Assembly (NCBI RefSeq): GCF_963924675.1
Contig: NC_089234.1
Location: 60,547,153 to 60,611,152, forward strand
Direction: 5' to 3'
DNA length: 64,000 bases
Source: Phocoena phocoena
Taxonomy: Eukaryota; Chordata; Mammalia; Artiodactyla; Phocoenidae
In this document: in pieces, positions 33,171-44,695 of the stretch
Layout of the letters: each line of letters starts with the position of its first letter
Numbering within the stretch: position 1 is the first letter of the stretch
The notes under the pieces: generated by a model
Databases searched by the model: none
The model's input: only the letters and a program-made list of their open reading frames with translations
Told to the model about the DNA's origin: nothing
Translations under genes and position numbers: made by a program

Positions 33171-33705
33171 CTGCCGTGGCCTTGGGGTGCAGCCAGGGGC
33201 TCCTGGCTCAGCCTCACCCAGGGAGGGGAGGGGAGGGTAGAGGGCCGGGTGGAGGGGAAGTGCTGGGTGTGGTTTCCAGCTAGTAGGGTGTCAAGAATGC
33301 CTGTGATGTGGGCTGTGGGGGACCTGGCCTCACTGCCTACCCAGGGAGCAATGACTTATGTCGTGGGATGACGAAGAACGGGAGCGGCGTGTTCCCTCCT
33401 GGAGCTGGGGTTGGGGGAGTGGGGCGGGAATGTGGCAGGAAGGTGGAAACAGCTGCCTTCCAAGGGCCTGGGTGTCCATAAAGCAAGTCTTCAGCAGCGG
33501 GCAAGGGCCTGTCCTGGTGCCACCAGCAGTGGCCAGAGGCTGCCCACGGAGGTGGGCAGGGCCCAAGGAAAACAGCCAGCAGAGAAAGGGGCCTTTGTGG
33601 CGAGCGGAGGACGGCTGCCGGACCCGAGGAGGTTGCCAGAGCTATGTGGCCAGGGAGGTGGCCGGCAGGTGCTGTCACCAGGTGACCCCTGTCTATTGGA
33701 GAAAG
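33170..33705. other. Intergenic GC-rich island, no gene seen
   Basis: GC-rich unique block containing a perfect G-quadruplex motif, GGGAGGGGAGGGGAGGG, at 33221-33237. Open frames on both strands have no recognisable domain. Confidence 0.45.
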
Positions 33706-33707
33706 AA

Positions 33708-34190
33708 AGCACAACCTGAAAGTTACAAATTCAGTTTTATTCAGGGGTCTTACTGAGGACCATAGCGTGAGAGACAGCCTCTGCTAGCTCTGAGGAACTG
33801 CTCCAAAGAGATAAAGGAGGAGCCAGGAAAAAACTGTGGTCGAATGTCAAAAGTTCACAAAGAACAGACATCTCCAGTTAATTATTTTAGCTCTCTACTA
33901 TGCAAGGGATGATGCAAGAATCTGGGTTCATTGAATCGGTTGCCTAGATATGCATCTTAACTATCTAGGGCCAGTATCCAAAGCACAGAATATTTCCTGG
34001 TTTTCTCCATCCTGAATTCCCCTCAGGGTGTGCCGCCAATGCGGTAGCTGCAGTGGCTAATGGCTTGGTCCTTGTAAAACTGGGATGACGGCAATGTTCC
34101 CTGTCCACACCCCGATGATGCTGCACCGGCGGGGGCAGGGGCTATATGTAGTGTATGTAGTGCTACGGGGTGGGGGCTTTGGTGTCTAGA
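33708..34190 (-). mobile_element. ERV solo LTR, family 1 copy A
   Basis: Shares with 36205 and 39829 the order GCACAACCTGAAAGTTACAA, CAGTTTTATTCAGGGGTCTT, ACTGAGGACCATAGCGTGAG, AGACAGCCTCTGCTAGCTCT, GAGGAACTGCTCC. Inverted AATAAAA-type signal near the left end suggests minus orientation. No internal viral genes nearby. Right boundary approximate. Confidence 0.7.
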
Positions 34191-34199
34191 GCAGCCTCC

Positions 34200-36200
34200 C
34201 TCCCTCCTTTCCTTCCATTTTACTTTTGCTTTTTTTATTCTTTCATTATTTTTCTTTTAAAAGGTTTTTCTCCTTGGTAATTTTGGTAATTACAAGAGTG
34301 ACCTGTGTTGCCTGGTGAATCCATACAAAAATGGAACCAGGCATAGGGATCTTCTCCCTCCCCCTTCCCCATTCCCGCAACAGCCAAGCAGGAGGAAACT
34401 TCTATACAGCTAGGGTCTTGCTAATGTTCATTAAGAACAAAAAACAAAAACCTCACCCCAGGCCTCACCATCACTGGTTTTTAGCATGGAATATTTGGAA
34501 ATATGTTAAGGCTTTTCTGCTGTTCTTTTTTTGACAATGAGAGGGCAGAGTTGGCACGACCATGAGGGGACGAGGGATGCTGAACATCCTGTAATGTGTG
34601 GGACAGTTTTACACATTGGATCGTCTCGCCTACAGTTCCCATAGTGTCCCAACTCTGCAACATGCTTTCTAAATTTAGCAGGATGTGCACAGCCCTTCAG
34701 ACAATGGAGCTGTGCCTAATCCTTTTTTTTTTTCAACAGACGCATAATATGAAACGGCAAGAATCTACCTACCATGTTCATTCAATAATTTCTCTTGTAG
34801 AGAAATGGCTCTTCAGATACTTAGGGTTCCCCCCGGCCACTATTTCAAACTATATCAGAAAACCACTCCTTTTTATAAATCCTTTTGGTGGGTGCTTTTG
34901 TTCCTCTAGGAAACTTGTCAGTTTGGGGGGCTGCTGGGCTAAAGTGAGTGTATTTTGTGTTTCAGAAGAAAATGTCAGATTATTTTCCGAAAGGGTGATG
35001 CAGCGTGTTCACGGAGAGCACAGCTGCCTGTCCCAGGCACCCTCAGTGTCCCTGGCTGTTGCTGTTTGATGTTTGAAATTCTTGACTACTCGCAGGTGAA
35101 AAATAGGATTTCAGTGTGGCTTTAATTTGCATTTTCCTAAACTCTCATGAGGCTGAGCGTCTTTTCAAATTTGTATTGGCCACTGGCTTTCCTCTTCTCA
35201 ATTCCTGCTCCATAGTTGCCTCTGGGGAGGCGGTCCCGCAGAGAGTGGGGGGATCCCACAGCAGTAAAGTGCCCTTCTCGTCACGTCATATCAAAGTCTG
35301 CGGTCAACATGACTTACCACTGTTGATGTTAAACTTGCTTAGTAAGCTTGGAACAAGGGCCCCGCATTTTCATGTTGGACCAGGCCCTACCTCTAATCTA
35401 CACATCCTTCAGCTCCTGCCTTCACAAACCCACTTCTCTGCTTTCCAGTATCCCAGAACTCTTGGGGACGCAGGGAAAACTCTCCTGAGAACCCCGCCTA
35501 TGCTTCTGGGTCACCAGATGGCAGCCCCCCGTGCTTGCAGGAACCCTCAAGTTTCCATGCAGAATTCTGAGAGTCCCCCCAACACTGGGCTGGGGGTGGT
35601 GACAGGGTGAGCCACCTTTCCACCATGGGGCCAGGTGGAAAGAGCTATTTGTCACCAGAATTTTTTCCCCACAAGGGACCATCCTCCACACTCTATGACT
35701 AAGCGAGGGTTGGGACTGCTGGGGTGGGGTCAGTTCACCCGGCTCTGAGGGCTCTGGGGAGAGGTGTCTAGCCTCAGATGGGCTCTCTTAAATCCTGGGC
35801 CCCAATTCCCCTTAGAGGTCCTCTGCTTTGCTTCTCTGCTGCTTCTTGGAACCATAGGACAAGTCCCTCACCCTCCTGTTATGCAGTTAAATGGGCAGGC
35901 CCATCCTGGGCCCTGTTCATAGGGACCAAGCATGTGCTGCATGTCAGCCCGAGCTGGGCACTGGGCGGCAGCGGTGAAGCAGAGCCAGGCAAGGCCGAGA
36001 CTCTGAGGGGCTCACAGGTGGTGGTCCAGGACGATGAATCTGAAATAAAGCAGATAACCAACAGTCACTGGGCACCAACACCCAGCAGGTGGGGCTGAGG
36101 ACGGGGCTGCTCCACTCACGCAGGTCAGGGAGGCAGAAGGAGAGTTTAAACTGAGACCTGACGGGTGAGGGGCAGAAAGAGTCCCAGGCAGAACTAAGTA
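34200..36200. other. Intergenic, no gene seen
   Basis: Mostly unassigned. About 34720-34830 and 35070-35200 resemble old L1 sequence (TTTAATTTGCATTTTCCTAA, ACTCTCATGAGGCTGAGCGT). 35210-36200 is GC-moderate and unique. Confidence 0.45.
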
Positions 36201-36204
36201 TGCA

Positions 36205-36860
36205 CAACGTGAGAGCTGCGAGTTTCAGTTTTATTGGGGAACTTTCTGAGGACTGTAGGCCAGGAGACAGCCTCTTAGAGAGCCCTGAGGAACTGCTCTG
36301 AAAGGTAGAGCAGGAGGTCAGCATAGATGTGATTTTTTTTTTTTCTTCTGAGGTATGTGAGCCTCTCATTTTTGTGGCCTCTCCTGTTGCGGAGCACCGG
36401 CTCCGGATGCGCAGGTTCAGCGGCTATGGCTCACGGGCCCAGCCGCTCCGCGGCATGTGGGATCTTCCCGGACTGGGGCACGAACCCGTGTCCCCTGCAT
36501 CGGCAGGCGGACTCTCAACCACTGCGCCACCAGGGAAGCCCCATAGATGTGATTTTGATGAAGGGGGTGCTTGCAGCCAAGCACATATCTCAGTAGAAGT
36601 TGCTGCTGGTCACGAGGGGCAGATGCCTCAGTTAGTGCTTTTAGTGCTTTTCTAAGTACAGTATGGGAAGTTGCAAGAATCCGCGTTCATAAAAAATTTC
36701 GCCCGAAAATGCCTACCTGTCTGAAGGGCTGTTCTCTCAGTTTTCCTGGAGCACAGAGTGCCTCATCCTGATCTCCGCCCTGAATGCCGGGGTGTGTTGA
36801 GAGTCAGCAGCTGCAGTGACTAATGACCTAATTCTTATGGAACCGCAGGGCAAGCGAAAA
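36205..36860 (-). mobile_element. ERV solo LTR, family 1 copy B (SINE-interrupted)
   Basis: GCACAACGTGAGAGCTGCGA, GTTTCAGTTTTATTGGGGAA, CTTTCTGAGGACTGTAGGCC, GAGACAGCCTCTTAGAGAGC parallels copies A and C. It resumes after the SINE with TTGCAAGAATCCGCGTTCAT and TGCAGTGACTAATGACCTAA, also parallel to copy A. Confidence 0.7.
36337..36541 (-). mobile_element. CHR-type SINE inside LTR copy B
   Basis: Reverse orientation; poly-T then CGGAGCACCGGCTCCGGATG through CCACCAGGGAAGCCCC. Target-site duplication CATAGATGTGATTTT at 36322-36336 and 36542-36556. Confidence 0.97.
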
Positions 36861-36864
36861 TTTT

Positions 36865-39585
36865 AAATTAGCAGGACAATAGCTCATCACCCTGCCTGCA
36901 GGGAAGGTGGGGAGGGGCATCCCCTGGGTCATCCCCACCCCGTGCCTGCCAGCCTCAGCTGGTGGAATTTTCCTGAGGTGGGTGCCCCCAGATATACCTG
37001 GCTGCAGGTGTCTGTCCCCACAGCTGCCAGCCACCCCCACCCCCGGGAGGAAAGTGTGAGCATCAGGCCTGCTCTTCCCTCTTTTTCCGTCCTCCAGCCC
37101 CACCCAGGCCTCGACACCAACCACCTTACCCTGTAATTTCCCATCGTGGGAGCTTGTTTGGGATTTACCTGGGACTGCTCCCTCAGCTCCCTCCCTGAGA
37201 CAGGGCCTCAGCCCACCTACCCCCTCTCTGAAGAGGCCTGGCCAGTGAGGTGTGGGTGACTGAGCATTGGCTTTGAGGCAGAGGGCTCAGACTTTGGCTG
37301 GCCCTGCTGTGGCTCACCGGGTGACTTTCGGCATGTCACGGATCCGCTCTGTGTCTTTCCAAACTAATAGCACAGAGTTCATCTGAAGGCAACATAGAAA
37401 CCCCTCAGGATCTCAGATGGCGAGAAGCCGGGTCTTGTCCGTATGCTGCAGAAGGGGAAACTGAGGCCATATCACAACCTGCTGGTTCAGAGGCTTTGCG
37501 GTGTGGGGATAAGAAGCCAGGCCTACAGAGTGGGACCTTTGTCCTGCTCCCCGCCAGCCATACGGTCTGGCCATGTAATACTCTCAGAACCTCAGTTTGC
37601 CCACCTGCAAATGGAGATAAAGCTCTTTCTCTCAGGGCTGCCATGAGATTAAACAACGTTAAAGGGCCTCATATAGAGCAGCTCCTGGGGAAGGGGACTT
37701 GCTGTCTGTAGGACAAGATCCCAGCCTCAGCCCTGCCCAAGCCTCTGAGTATATAAACCTTGTGCAACTTCAGACAGAGCTCAGAGGAGCAGATGTTGGA
37801 GATGTGTCTTCCTCGGTGGCAAGGAGGAGTTCGGGAGGGGCAAAGTGACAGGAGGCAGACATTTCTTTAAGGGTGACTATGTGACAGTGGCCAATTTTGC
37901 CAGCATCCCTGATCCCAGTCTCCCTATCTGTAAAGAAGAATCCTAATACCTCATAGATGCATGTATTAGCAACTCACCAAATTAGAAGCTATTGCTATTA
38001 CTGTTATTATTACTATTAATTGCTTTTTATTGATGAGGGAGATGTGAGGCAGATGTGTGTCCCCATTTTACAGATGAGGAGAGTAAGCAATAGAGGAACC
38101 TCAATGACAGACTTGGCCCCTCTCTGCGCCTCCTCCAGGCACGGAGGAATGGCTCCAGAGACGAGAAGGTGGGTCAGGGGAGGCCTGAGAACCAGGGAAC
38201 AAGATCCAGCCTTCAAGTCTGAAAAATCAGATTAGGTCACCGGGGGACATGGTGCTGGAGGAGACAAAAACAAGCCCAGACCATTTCCTGGTTGGGCGCT
38301 GAAAGCCAACACCAGCTCTTTCTACTCCATAAATAAATTTCATGTTTAAGTCAATATGGAATGGTGTGAGATTATTTTCCTTCTGCAAAAGAAAAGAGCA
38401 TTTATCCGGTCTCCAGAAGCTCATTCCTTATTTCCAGCTCCTCTCTGACATCACCCAGGGGCAGCTGGAAAGGAATTTTCTTTTCTCATCCCCACGGGGG
38501 AGTCAGGTCAGGAACATGTGGGCAGTGCTTGGTCCCAAGCCACAGACAGGCTCTGTTCCTGCAGTTCTGTAGGTCGTCGTTGGGAACTCAGAGTAGATTT
38601 TCCCTCTGAAGCAGTGTTGTCTGTGTTTCTTTGGTTACCAGGCTGGCCCAGCAGCCCATTTTGAAGGCAGGGAGGAAAAAGCAAGGGCGCTGGAGTCAGA
38701 TTACCTGGTGTAACCCCAGCTCTGCTGTGTCCTAGCTGTGTGACCCTGGGGAAGGAACTCAACATCTCAGTGCCTCATCTCAGGCTGCCAGTGTTAGTTC
38801 TGGAGACAGTTCTCCAGAGGGCCTCTGGAATTTCTGGAGTCCCGTGACACCTTTTGCTCTGGACTATCTTTTCAAGGGTGTTTGTCTAGCAAACAGCCTT
38901 GGCAGATGTAGTGTCTCCCTTGGGTAGAGGGCAGATTTGTTTGCTTTCCAGGAGAATAAAAACAATGTCTCCCTCCAAGGCAAAGATTGGGCAGGTTTGA
39001 TAGAAGCCACTTTATAAGATTGGGGATTTCCTAATCTCAGGATTCCTCAGCCGAGACGCAAACCCCCTATGGGCACAGTGTTTCCTCATGCCTGTCTCCC
39101 ACTTGGCCCGTGAGACAAGGGAGCAAAGGGAACCAAGGCAAACATGGAGCTTGTGTCACCTGTTTTACCTAATAAGTCTGTTGTCTCTGTCCCAGAAGTC
39201 TGCCAGCATTCATGGCACTGGCAGGCTGACTGCCGGCTTACAAGCAGAGGAAAAGTCTCAGACCTGCCACCGTTCTTGTTCTTGGCAGTCCCTGCCTGAC
39301 TCTAATAGCCACCCTGTTGTGGGAGGGTGGGATGCCTGGCCCTTGGTGGGGAGTTAATAAATGATGTTTGGAACAATTTTGCTATCAGTGGATGGGAGGC
39401 TGGTTATTCACGAGCCAATCAGAATTTCCACCCAAGATGCCAGCAGTGCAGCATGGCCTTGGCCCCGGGGTTAGGAATTCCATCCCAGCAGGGTCTGGGA
39501 CACGCTTGCAGGACCTGTGGCAAGGGCTCCAGAAGGGTGGACTTTAGGTCCTTTTTGACCACCCCTTCAGCACCTCCCTTCTCAG
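36865..39585. other. Intergenic with scattered MIR fragments
   Basis: MIR-like pieces at about 37440-37480, 37575-37700, 38035-38095 and 38690-38780 (GTAACCCCAGCTCTGCTGTG, TAGCTGTGTGACCCTGGGGA). Otherwise unique; no coding or RNA gene seen. Confidence 0.5.
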
Positions 39586-39589
39586 AGGC

Positions 39590-39780
39590 AGCCTCTATGA
39601 TCAACTTGAAATACATCTTTCCAGACCTTTCCCTGTGCATAGATATGTTTAGAGAATGTATAGTTTATATTTACAGAAATGACTTACACTGTATATATTA
39701 TCTTGCAATTTTCATTTTTCTCTCAAAAATACATCCTGCACCTTTCTGTGTCATCCCACTTAGGTTTTAAGAACTGCTGG
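39590..39780. mobile_element. Old LINE-like fragment
   Basis: GTTTAGAGAATGTATAGTTT, TTGCAATTTTCATTTTTCTC and TTAGGTTTTAAGAACTGCTG resemble an old L1 3' segment. Family unassigned. Confidence 0.35.
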
Positions 39781-39828
39781 ATAACGTTGCTAATATGACT
39801 GTGTCGGCTGAAAAAAAAAAAAAAAAGT

Positions 39829-40380
39829 ACAACCTAAAAGCCGAGAGTTATGTTTTATTTGGCAGATTTTCTGAGGACTTCAAGCCCATGAGACAGCATC
39901 TCAGATAACCGTGAGAAAACTGTTCAGAAGGGGCAAGGCGGGGAGCCAGGAGTTTTCCCAGCAAAAGACCAGGTAGTCGGAACATCAAAAGATTACTGTT
40001 AATAAAAGAAAACAAGATATCTCAAGTTAAGGAGTTTAGTACTTTTCTATGTATAGGAAGATGCAAGAGTGTGGGCTCACTGAAATCATGCCTTTGACAT
40101 GCACTACAGCTATCTGGGGCCGGTAGCCTGTGTTTTCTCATCCTGAGTTTCCTTCTGTACAAAGATACACATTGTACGTATTGAAACACCTTCCTGGGCG
40201 TATGGGTGAGGGCTTCTCCAAGGCAGACATGAAGGTGCTCCCCCTGCATGTTACAAATATGGCCATGGAGACCCTGAGGGGCTGCAGACTTCCCTCTGAT
40301 CACGCTGGGGGTGGTGTGGTGGTCTCAGTCCCGATTCTCCCTTTTCCTCTCTTCTAGGAGTCTCCACCCTGAAACGTGTT
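39829..40380 (-). mobile_element. ERV solo LTR, family 1 copy C
   Basis: After a 16-nt A run: GTACAACCTAAAAGCCGAGA, GTTATGTTTTATTTGGCAGA, TTTTCTGAGGACTTCAAGCC, GAGACAGCATCTCAGATAAC. Best preserved of the three copies. Right edge approximate. Confidence 0.75.
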
Positions 40381-40384
40381 GGGA

Positions 40385-41060
40385 TGGGGTGTGGGCCGTG
40401 GCACCAGGCTGGAGGAAAGGAGGGAAGGGGTGACGGGGCCACAGTGGCTCTTCTCCCTGTGATGCTGGCAGGCCCAGTGGGGATAATTGCTGAAGCACCA
40501 CAGAGGCCCCCGAGGAGCCACCATGTGGGTACCAGAGGGGAAATACGGGCCGCCAAGGGCCACTGGGCCCCAGGTTTCCTAAGAACCCTCTCCTGGGTGC
40601 CCCAGTTTAGAGAGAGGCTCTGTCAAGTGTGACACTGGACTTAAAAGCTACGAGGTCCTCTTGAGGGGCCCAGTCCTCTCAAGCTCAACCTAGAAATCAT
40701 CCACCAGCCCTAGGGCCCCCTAGGTTGCTGCTACCTGTCACATATCCTTGTGGCCCAGGCATTGCAGACCAAATCAGTCAGGTCAGCCAGCAGGGCAAGG
40801 TCTGGGGGAGAGACCAGCCAAGACACCAAGCCAGTCTTCAGAAACACCAGCTCGTGGTCCCAAGAGCCCCTGCCAGGATCTGTGCTGGGCCTGCTGAGGA
40901 CATCCACAGAAGGCACAGCTTGCTGTGATCAAGCTGGCAAAAGGATGTAACGTCAAATGTAACAAGCAAAACAGAATGAACTCAGTTCATTAACGACTAC
41001 TTCCTGGGAGCTAATGTGACAGGCTCTGTGCTAAGCTGTTTATCTCATGGCCCCTATTGA
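40385..41060. other. Intergenic, no gene seen
   Basis: Unique GC-moderate sequence; nothing recognised. Confidence 0.45.
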
Positions 41061-41064
41061 TGCT

Positions 41065-41665
41065 GAAAGCTCGGCCTCTGTGCACCGGTGCTGAATCGAA
41101 TCTTGAATAATCTCGGAGACAGAGTTTTGGGTGAAATAGAAAAGAATCGCTTTATTGTTTTGCCAGGCAAAGGGGGACACAGTGGGCTTGTGCCCCTCAA
41201 AGATTACTATGTGTCCCATCCTGGGAGGATTTGGTGACGAGTTTTATAGTAATTGTTCAAGGGTGGGGTTGCTGATAAGGATTAGGGGGTATGCGGGGCC
41301 TGCCCTCTTCTAATCTGGTCTCAGGTAATCTTTTGATGAGCTTCTCTGGTTCCTTCAACCTGGTCTTTCCTGTTATAAAGAATGCTAACACCTTCCAATT
41401 GTTGGGGGTTTTAGTTCTGTAAAGAGCTCAGAAGATAATTGTGTATATCCCTTGAGGCCAGGGCCCTGCCCCAGGGCTGCGCTATCGGCTGCCCCTCCCC
41501 TCTCTTTTCATCCCCTCCCTTTGCTGATTAGCAACTGTTCAAGAATCTGCCCTTTGGAACTCAGGGAAGGTCGTGGAGGCTGGAATCTGTTCCCTACAAA
41601 CAAGGAATGGGGAACACCGAAAGGCTTCCTTGCCCAGAAGCCCCACAGGGTCCTGCTCAGTTTTA
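41065..41665 (-). mobile_element. ERV solo LTR, family 2 copy D
   Basis: AATCTCGGAGACAGAGTTTT, AGAAAAGAATCGCTTTATTG, TTTTGCCAGGCAAAGGGGG through GAACTCAGGGAAGGTCGTGG and CCCCACAGGGTCCTGCTCA. Read on the minus strand it starts TGAGCAGGACC. Collinear with the copy at 50235. No internal viral genes. Confidence 0.8.
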
Positions 41666-41669
41666 CTAT

Positions 41670-41815
41670 TGTCACACTAACCTTGTGAGGCAGGCTTTAT
41701 TATAACCCTTATTTTACAGATGAGAAAATAGCTCAGAGAGGTTAAGGAACTTGGTCCAGGCCCCACAGCTAGTAAACCATGTGCCTGGGACTCAAACCCA
41801 CACCTCTAACACCAG
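41670..41815 (-). mobile_element. MIR fragment
   Basis: CCTTGTGAGGCAGGCTTTAT, TTACAGATGAGAAAATAGCT, AGAGAGGTTAAGGAACTTGG, ACTCAAACCCACACCTCTAA are inverted MIR. Confidence 0.88.
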
Positions 41816-41829
41816 CCTTCTGCTACCAA

Positions 41830-42180
41830 ATTGTTCTTAACCTTTAGAGAGTCATGGACCCCTTTGAGATTCTAACGAAAGCCCTGAGCCTTCTAATTAG
41901 AAAAGTGCCTGCAGTATAAACATACAACCCACTCTTGTGAGTGGGTCTGCCTTCCTGGGTGTGCAGCCTGTATGGTCACACTCAGACTGTGCTCAGAAGG
42001 GGCCTGTGCTTGGTTTAATGTTTCGCTGTTGCCATCATGAAATTCTTAATACTTTTTGAACAGTGGGTCCCACATTTTCATTCTGCACCGGGACCTGCAA
42101 ATTATGTCTTGCATACGCCTGCACTTCATACGCACAAGTGTACACACACGCCACAATTTGTAAATGACTTCAGCTGTGCA
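41830..42180. other. Intergenic; possible old DNA-transposon remnant
   Basis: TTCTTAACCTTTAGAGAGTC and ATGGACCCCTTTGAGATTCT resemble a common mammalian hAT-type fragment. Nothing else seen. Confidence 0.35.
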
Positions 42181-42251
42181 GGAATCCCATGAGGCCATTC
42201 AAAGATTTAAGAAAGACCCTTTTTGCTTTCACCTGCTTCCTGGAAGGCTAT

Positions 42252-42293
42252 GTACGTGTGCACGTGTGCGTGCGTGCGTGCGTGCGTTTGCAG

Positions 42294-42324
<31 letters not shown>

Positions 42325-42330
42325 AGTGTA
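42252..42330 (+). repeat. (TGCG)n and (TG)n compound microsatellite
   Basis: TGCG units at about 42266-42287 followed by a TG run from 42294. Val/Cys-rich and His/Thr-rich open frames here are artefacts. Confidence 0.95.
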
Positions 42331-42754
42331 CTGTGTATGTACATGGCACACTGTCAGGTAGAACCGTGTTTCCCAGGCAGGGAGCAGAGGAAGAGGTGGC
42401 GAGCTTAACATCACTCTCCACACATTTTTTGACTGCAACTTCTCCACCTCCGAGAGAGGAAACCCAGTCCTGATGATAAACAGCCCAGTACTAAACCCAT
42501 GTCCTTAAAAACCTGCCACCTCCTGGGACAGGACAAGGATGTTTTGTCAGGATGGCAGCCTCAGGGTAAACACGGGAAGGTGGCCAGAGGCAGGTGCTTA
42601 GGCCATAGGGTTCTCTGTGCCCACCCCTGAGAGCAGAGACTCTTCGGCGAGGGATGGGCACTAGGATGGCCACATGTGTCCCTGAGAATGGAGAAGGCAG
42701 AGAGAGCCTCCGCAGTCAGGAGGGGGCTGCTGGGGGCCTTTATGCAGTCCTCGC

Positions 42755-42925
42755 TCTGATCTATATCACCTTGAGCAAGTGGCTTAACTCCGTGACTCAG
42801 TTTCCCCATATGTTTAATGGGGATAACAATAATACCTAGCCCTGAGGTTATTGTGAGCATTGAGTTTAGTCGAATGTCCTCCCAGCAAAGCACAATGATA
42901 GCTATTATTGTTATTATTATTAAAA
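42755..42925 (+). mobile_element. MIR fragment
   Basis: CACCTTGAGCAAGTGGCTTA, ACTCAGTTTCCCCATATGTT, ATGGGGATAACAATAATACC, ATTGTTATTATTATT. Confidence 0.88.
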
Positions 42926-42929
42926 ACTG

Positions 42930-43590
42930 GATCGGAGGACAGGGCTTCAAGCATAACAGCTGTGCTTTTAGTTTGGGGTTTATCTTGTTGTTGTTTTTAA
43001 TCAGGCGCCTGTGAGATATCACTGTGGGAGGCGGGAGGTGGGCTTCTGCTGCTAACGACTAGGGAACCAGTGCTGGGATGGGAAGTGCCCTGAGGGGAGA
43101 TGAGGAGCTCAGGGGAGGCTCATCCCTCAGGACAGGGGTCCCAAGAGCCCAGGAGGGACCTGGACGGGCCCAGAGTCTGAGGGTGGGGCTGTCTGCAGGG
43201 GCTGGGTTTGAACAGGAGAATTTCTTTTCTTTTCAGTAACCACAGCAGAGGGCTCTTTCTTTGTCTTCAAGGTTCCCAGCCTTGCCCCCCACCCACACCC
43301 CCAGCCTCCCTCTGGTCACACGGTGGAGGCTGCCCTGGGCAGGCGTGAGTGTGAGCGGCCTCCTGCCTCAGAGCAGGGCAGGGTGTCCAGGGGCTGGAGG
43401 AGGCTGGCAGTGCCGCCGGGAAGGAGGTTCCACACTGGGGCTCCCTGGGGCTTGGAGATCCACCTGCCCTGAGGCCCTGGCCTGGGGCTGTACAGAACCG
43501 GGTTGAGGGGTGGCATTTAGTCACCAATGTCCACCCTCCCCATCTCCCAGAGGAGATGTGATTTTGAAGTTTGTCCCTGCCATAAGTGTC
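42930..43590. other. Intergenic, no gene seen
   Basis: Unique, GC-rich from 43020 to 43550; no recognised feature. Confidence 0.45.
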
Positions 43591-43775
43591 AGCTAACATT
43601 TTTGAGGCTTTCTACATGCCAAGTTCTCTCCTAAGCTCTTTGTCTGTCTTATCTCATTAAACCTCACAGCATTCATTTAACTCTAAGAGTTATTAGAGAT
43701 GAGGAATACGAGACTAACAAGGCCAGGGTGCCCAGCTAACGAACGGTAAGCCTGGACTAGAGTCCAGCTCAGGGG
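43590..43775 (-). mobile_element. MIR-like fragment
   Basis: TTATCTCATTAAACCTCACA, GCATTCATTTAACTCTAAGA and TTAGAGATGAGGAATACGAG are diverged inverted MIR. Confidence 0.6.
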
Positions 43776-43789
43776 ACGTCAGAGCTACC

Positions 43790-44149
43790 TTCTTCTTCTT
43801 CCTTTTTTAATTTTTTTTAGATAAATTTATTTATTTACTTATTTATTTTTGGCTGCATTGGGTCTTCGTTGCTGAGCGTGGGCTTTCTCTAGTTGTGGTG
43901 AGCGGGGGCTACTCTTCGTTGCGGTGTGCAGGCTTCTCATCGTCGTGGCTTCTCTTGTTGCGGAGCACGGGCTCTAGGCACGCGGGCTCAGTAGTTGTGG
44001 CTCGTGGGCTCTAGAGCACAGGCTCAGTAGTCGTGGCTCATGGGCTTAGTTGCCCCGTGGCACGTGGGATCTTCACAGACCAGGGCTCGAATCTGTGTCC
44101 CCTACATTGGCAGGCGGATTCTTAACCACTGTGCCACCAGGGAAGTCCC
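43790..44149 (-). mobile_element. Long composite tRNA-type SINE
   Basis: Reverse orientation with TTTGGCTGCATTGGGTCTTC, AGTAGTTGTGGCTCGTGGGC units and CACCAGGGAAGTCCCC. Duplication CAGAGCTACC at 43780-43789 and 44150-44159. Confidence 0.93.
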
Positions 44150-44492
44150 CAGAGCTACCACAGCTTCACACTGACCTCTCTTCATGGGGCAGAGACCCAA
44201 GGAGACCAGCAGGGTCTGAGAGCTGAGAAGGAGCCCTCCTGTCTGCCCCCTTCATCCTCTGGCCAAGATGACTGACTTGACTCAATCTAAGTGGCCCACA
44301 CATCTTGGTGGCAGAGGACTCTAAGCATTTTTACTGGCCTTTTGGTAAAAAAAATCAGGCGAAGTGCCTGGCCTTCATAAATATTCATAACTGTTGAATA
44401 ACTGTCTACCGTTATCATTAGCTTCTGAACGGGGTCTCTGGCCTCCCCAACCCCCTTTTTAAAAAATTTACTTATTATTATTATTTAATTAA

Positions 44493-44695
44493 TTTATTTT
44501 TTGCGGTACGTGGGCCTCTCACTGTTGTGGCCTCTCCCATTGTGGAGCACAGGCTCCGGACGCGCAGGCTCAGCGGCCATGGCTCATGGGCCCAGCCGCT
44601 CCGCAGCATGTGGGATCTTCCCGGACCGGGGCACGAACCCGTGTCCCCTGAATCAGCAGGCGGACTCTCAACCACTGCGCCACCAGGGAAGCCCC
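44493..44695 (-). mobile_element. CHR-type SINE at L1 tail
   Basis: Reverse orientation, TTTTTTGCGGTACGTGGGCC through GCCACCAGGGAAGCCCC, lying in the A-rich tail of the L1. No clear separate target-site duplication. Confidence 0.93.

Noticed and set aside
34596..35069. 157-codon plus-strand frame
   Set aside because: No domain, no conserved motif, low-complexity codons, overlaps old LINE-like sequence.
42189..42473. Val/Cys- and His/Thr-rich open frames at TG repeats (also 17693-18184, 7363-7611, 51977-52410)
   Set aside because: Translations of microsatellites, not genes.
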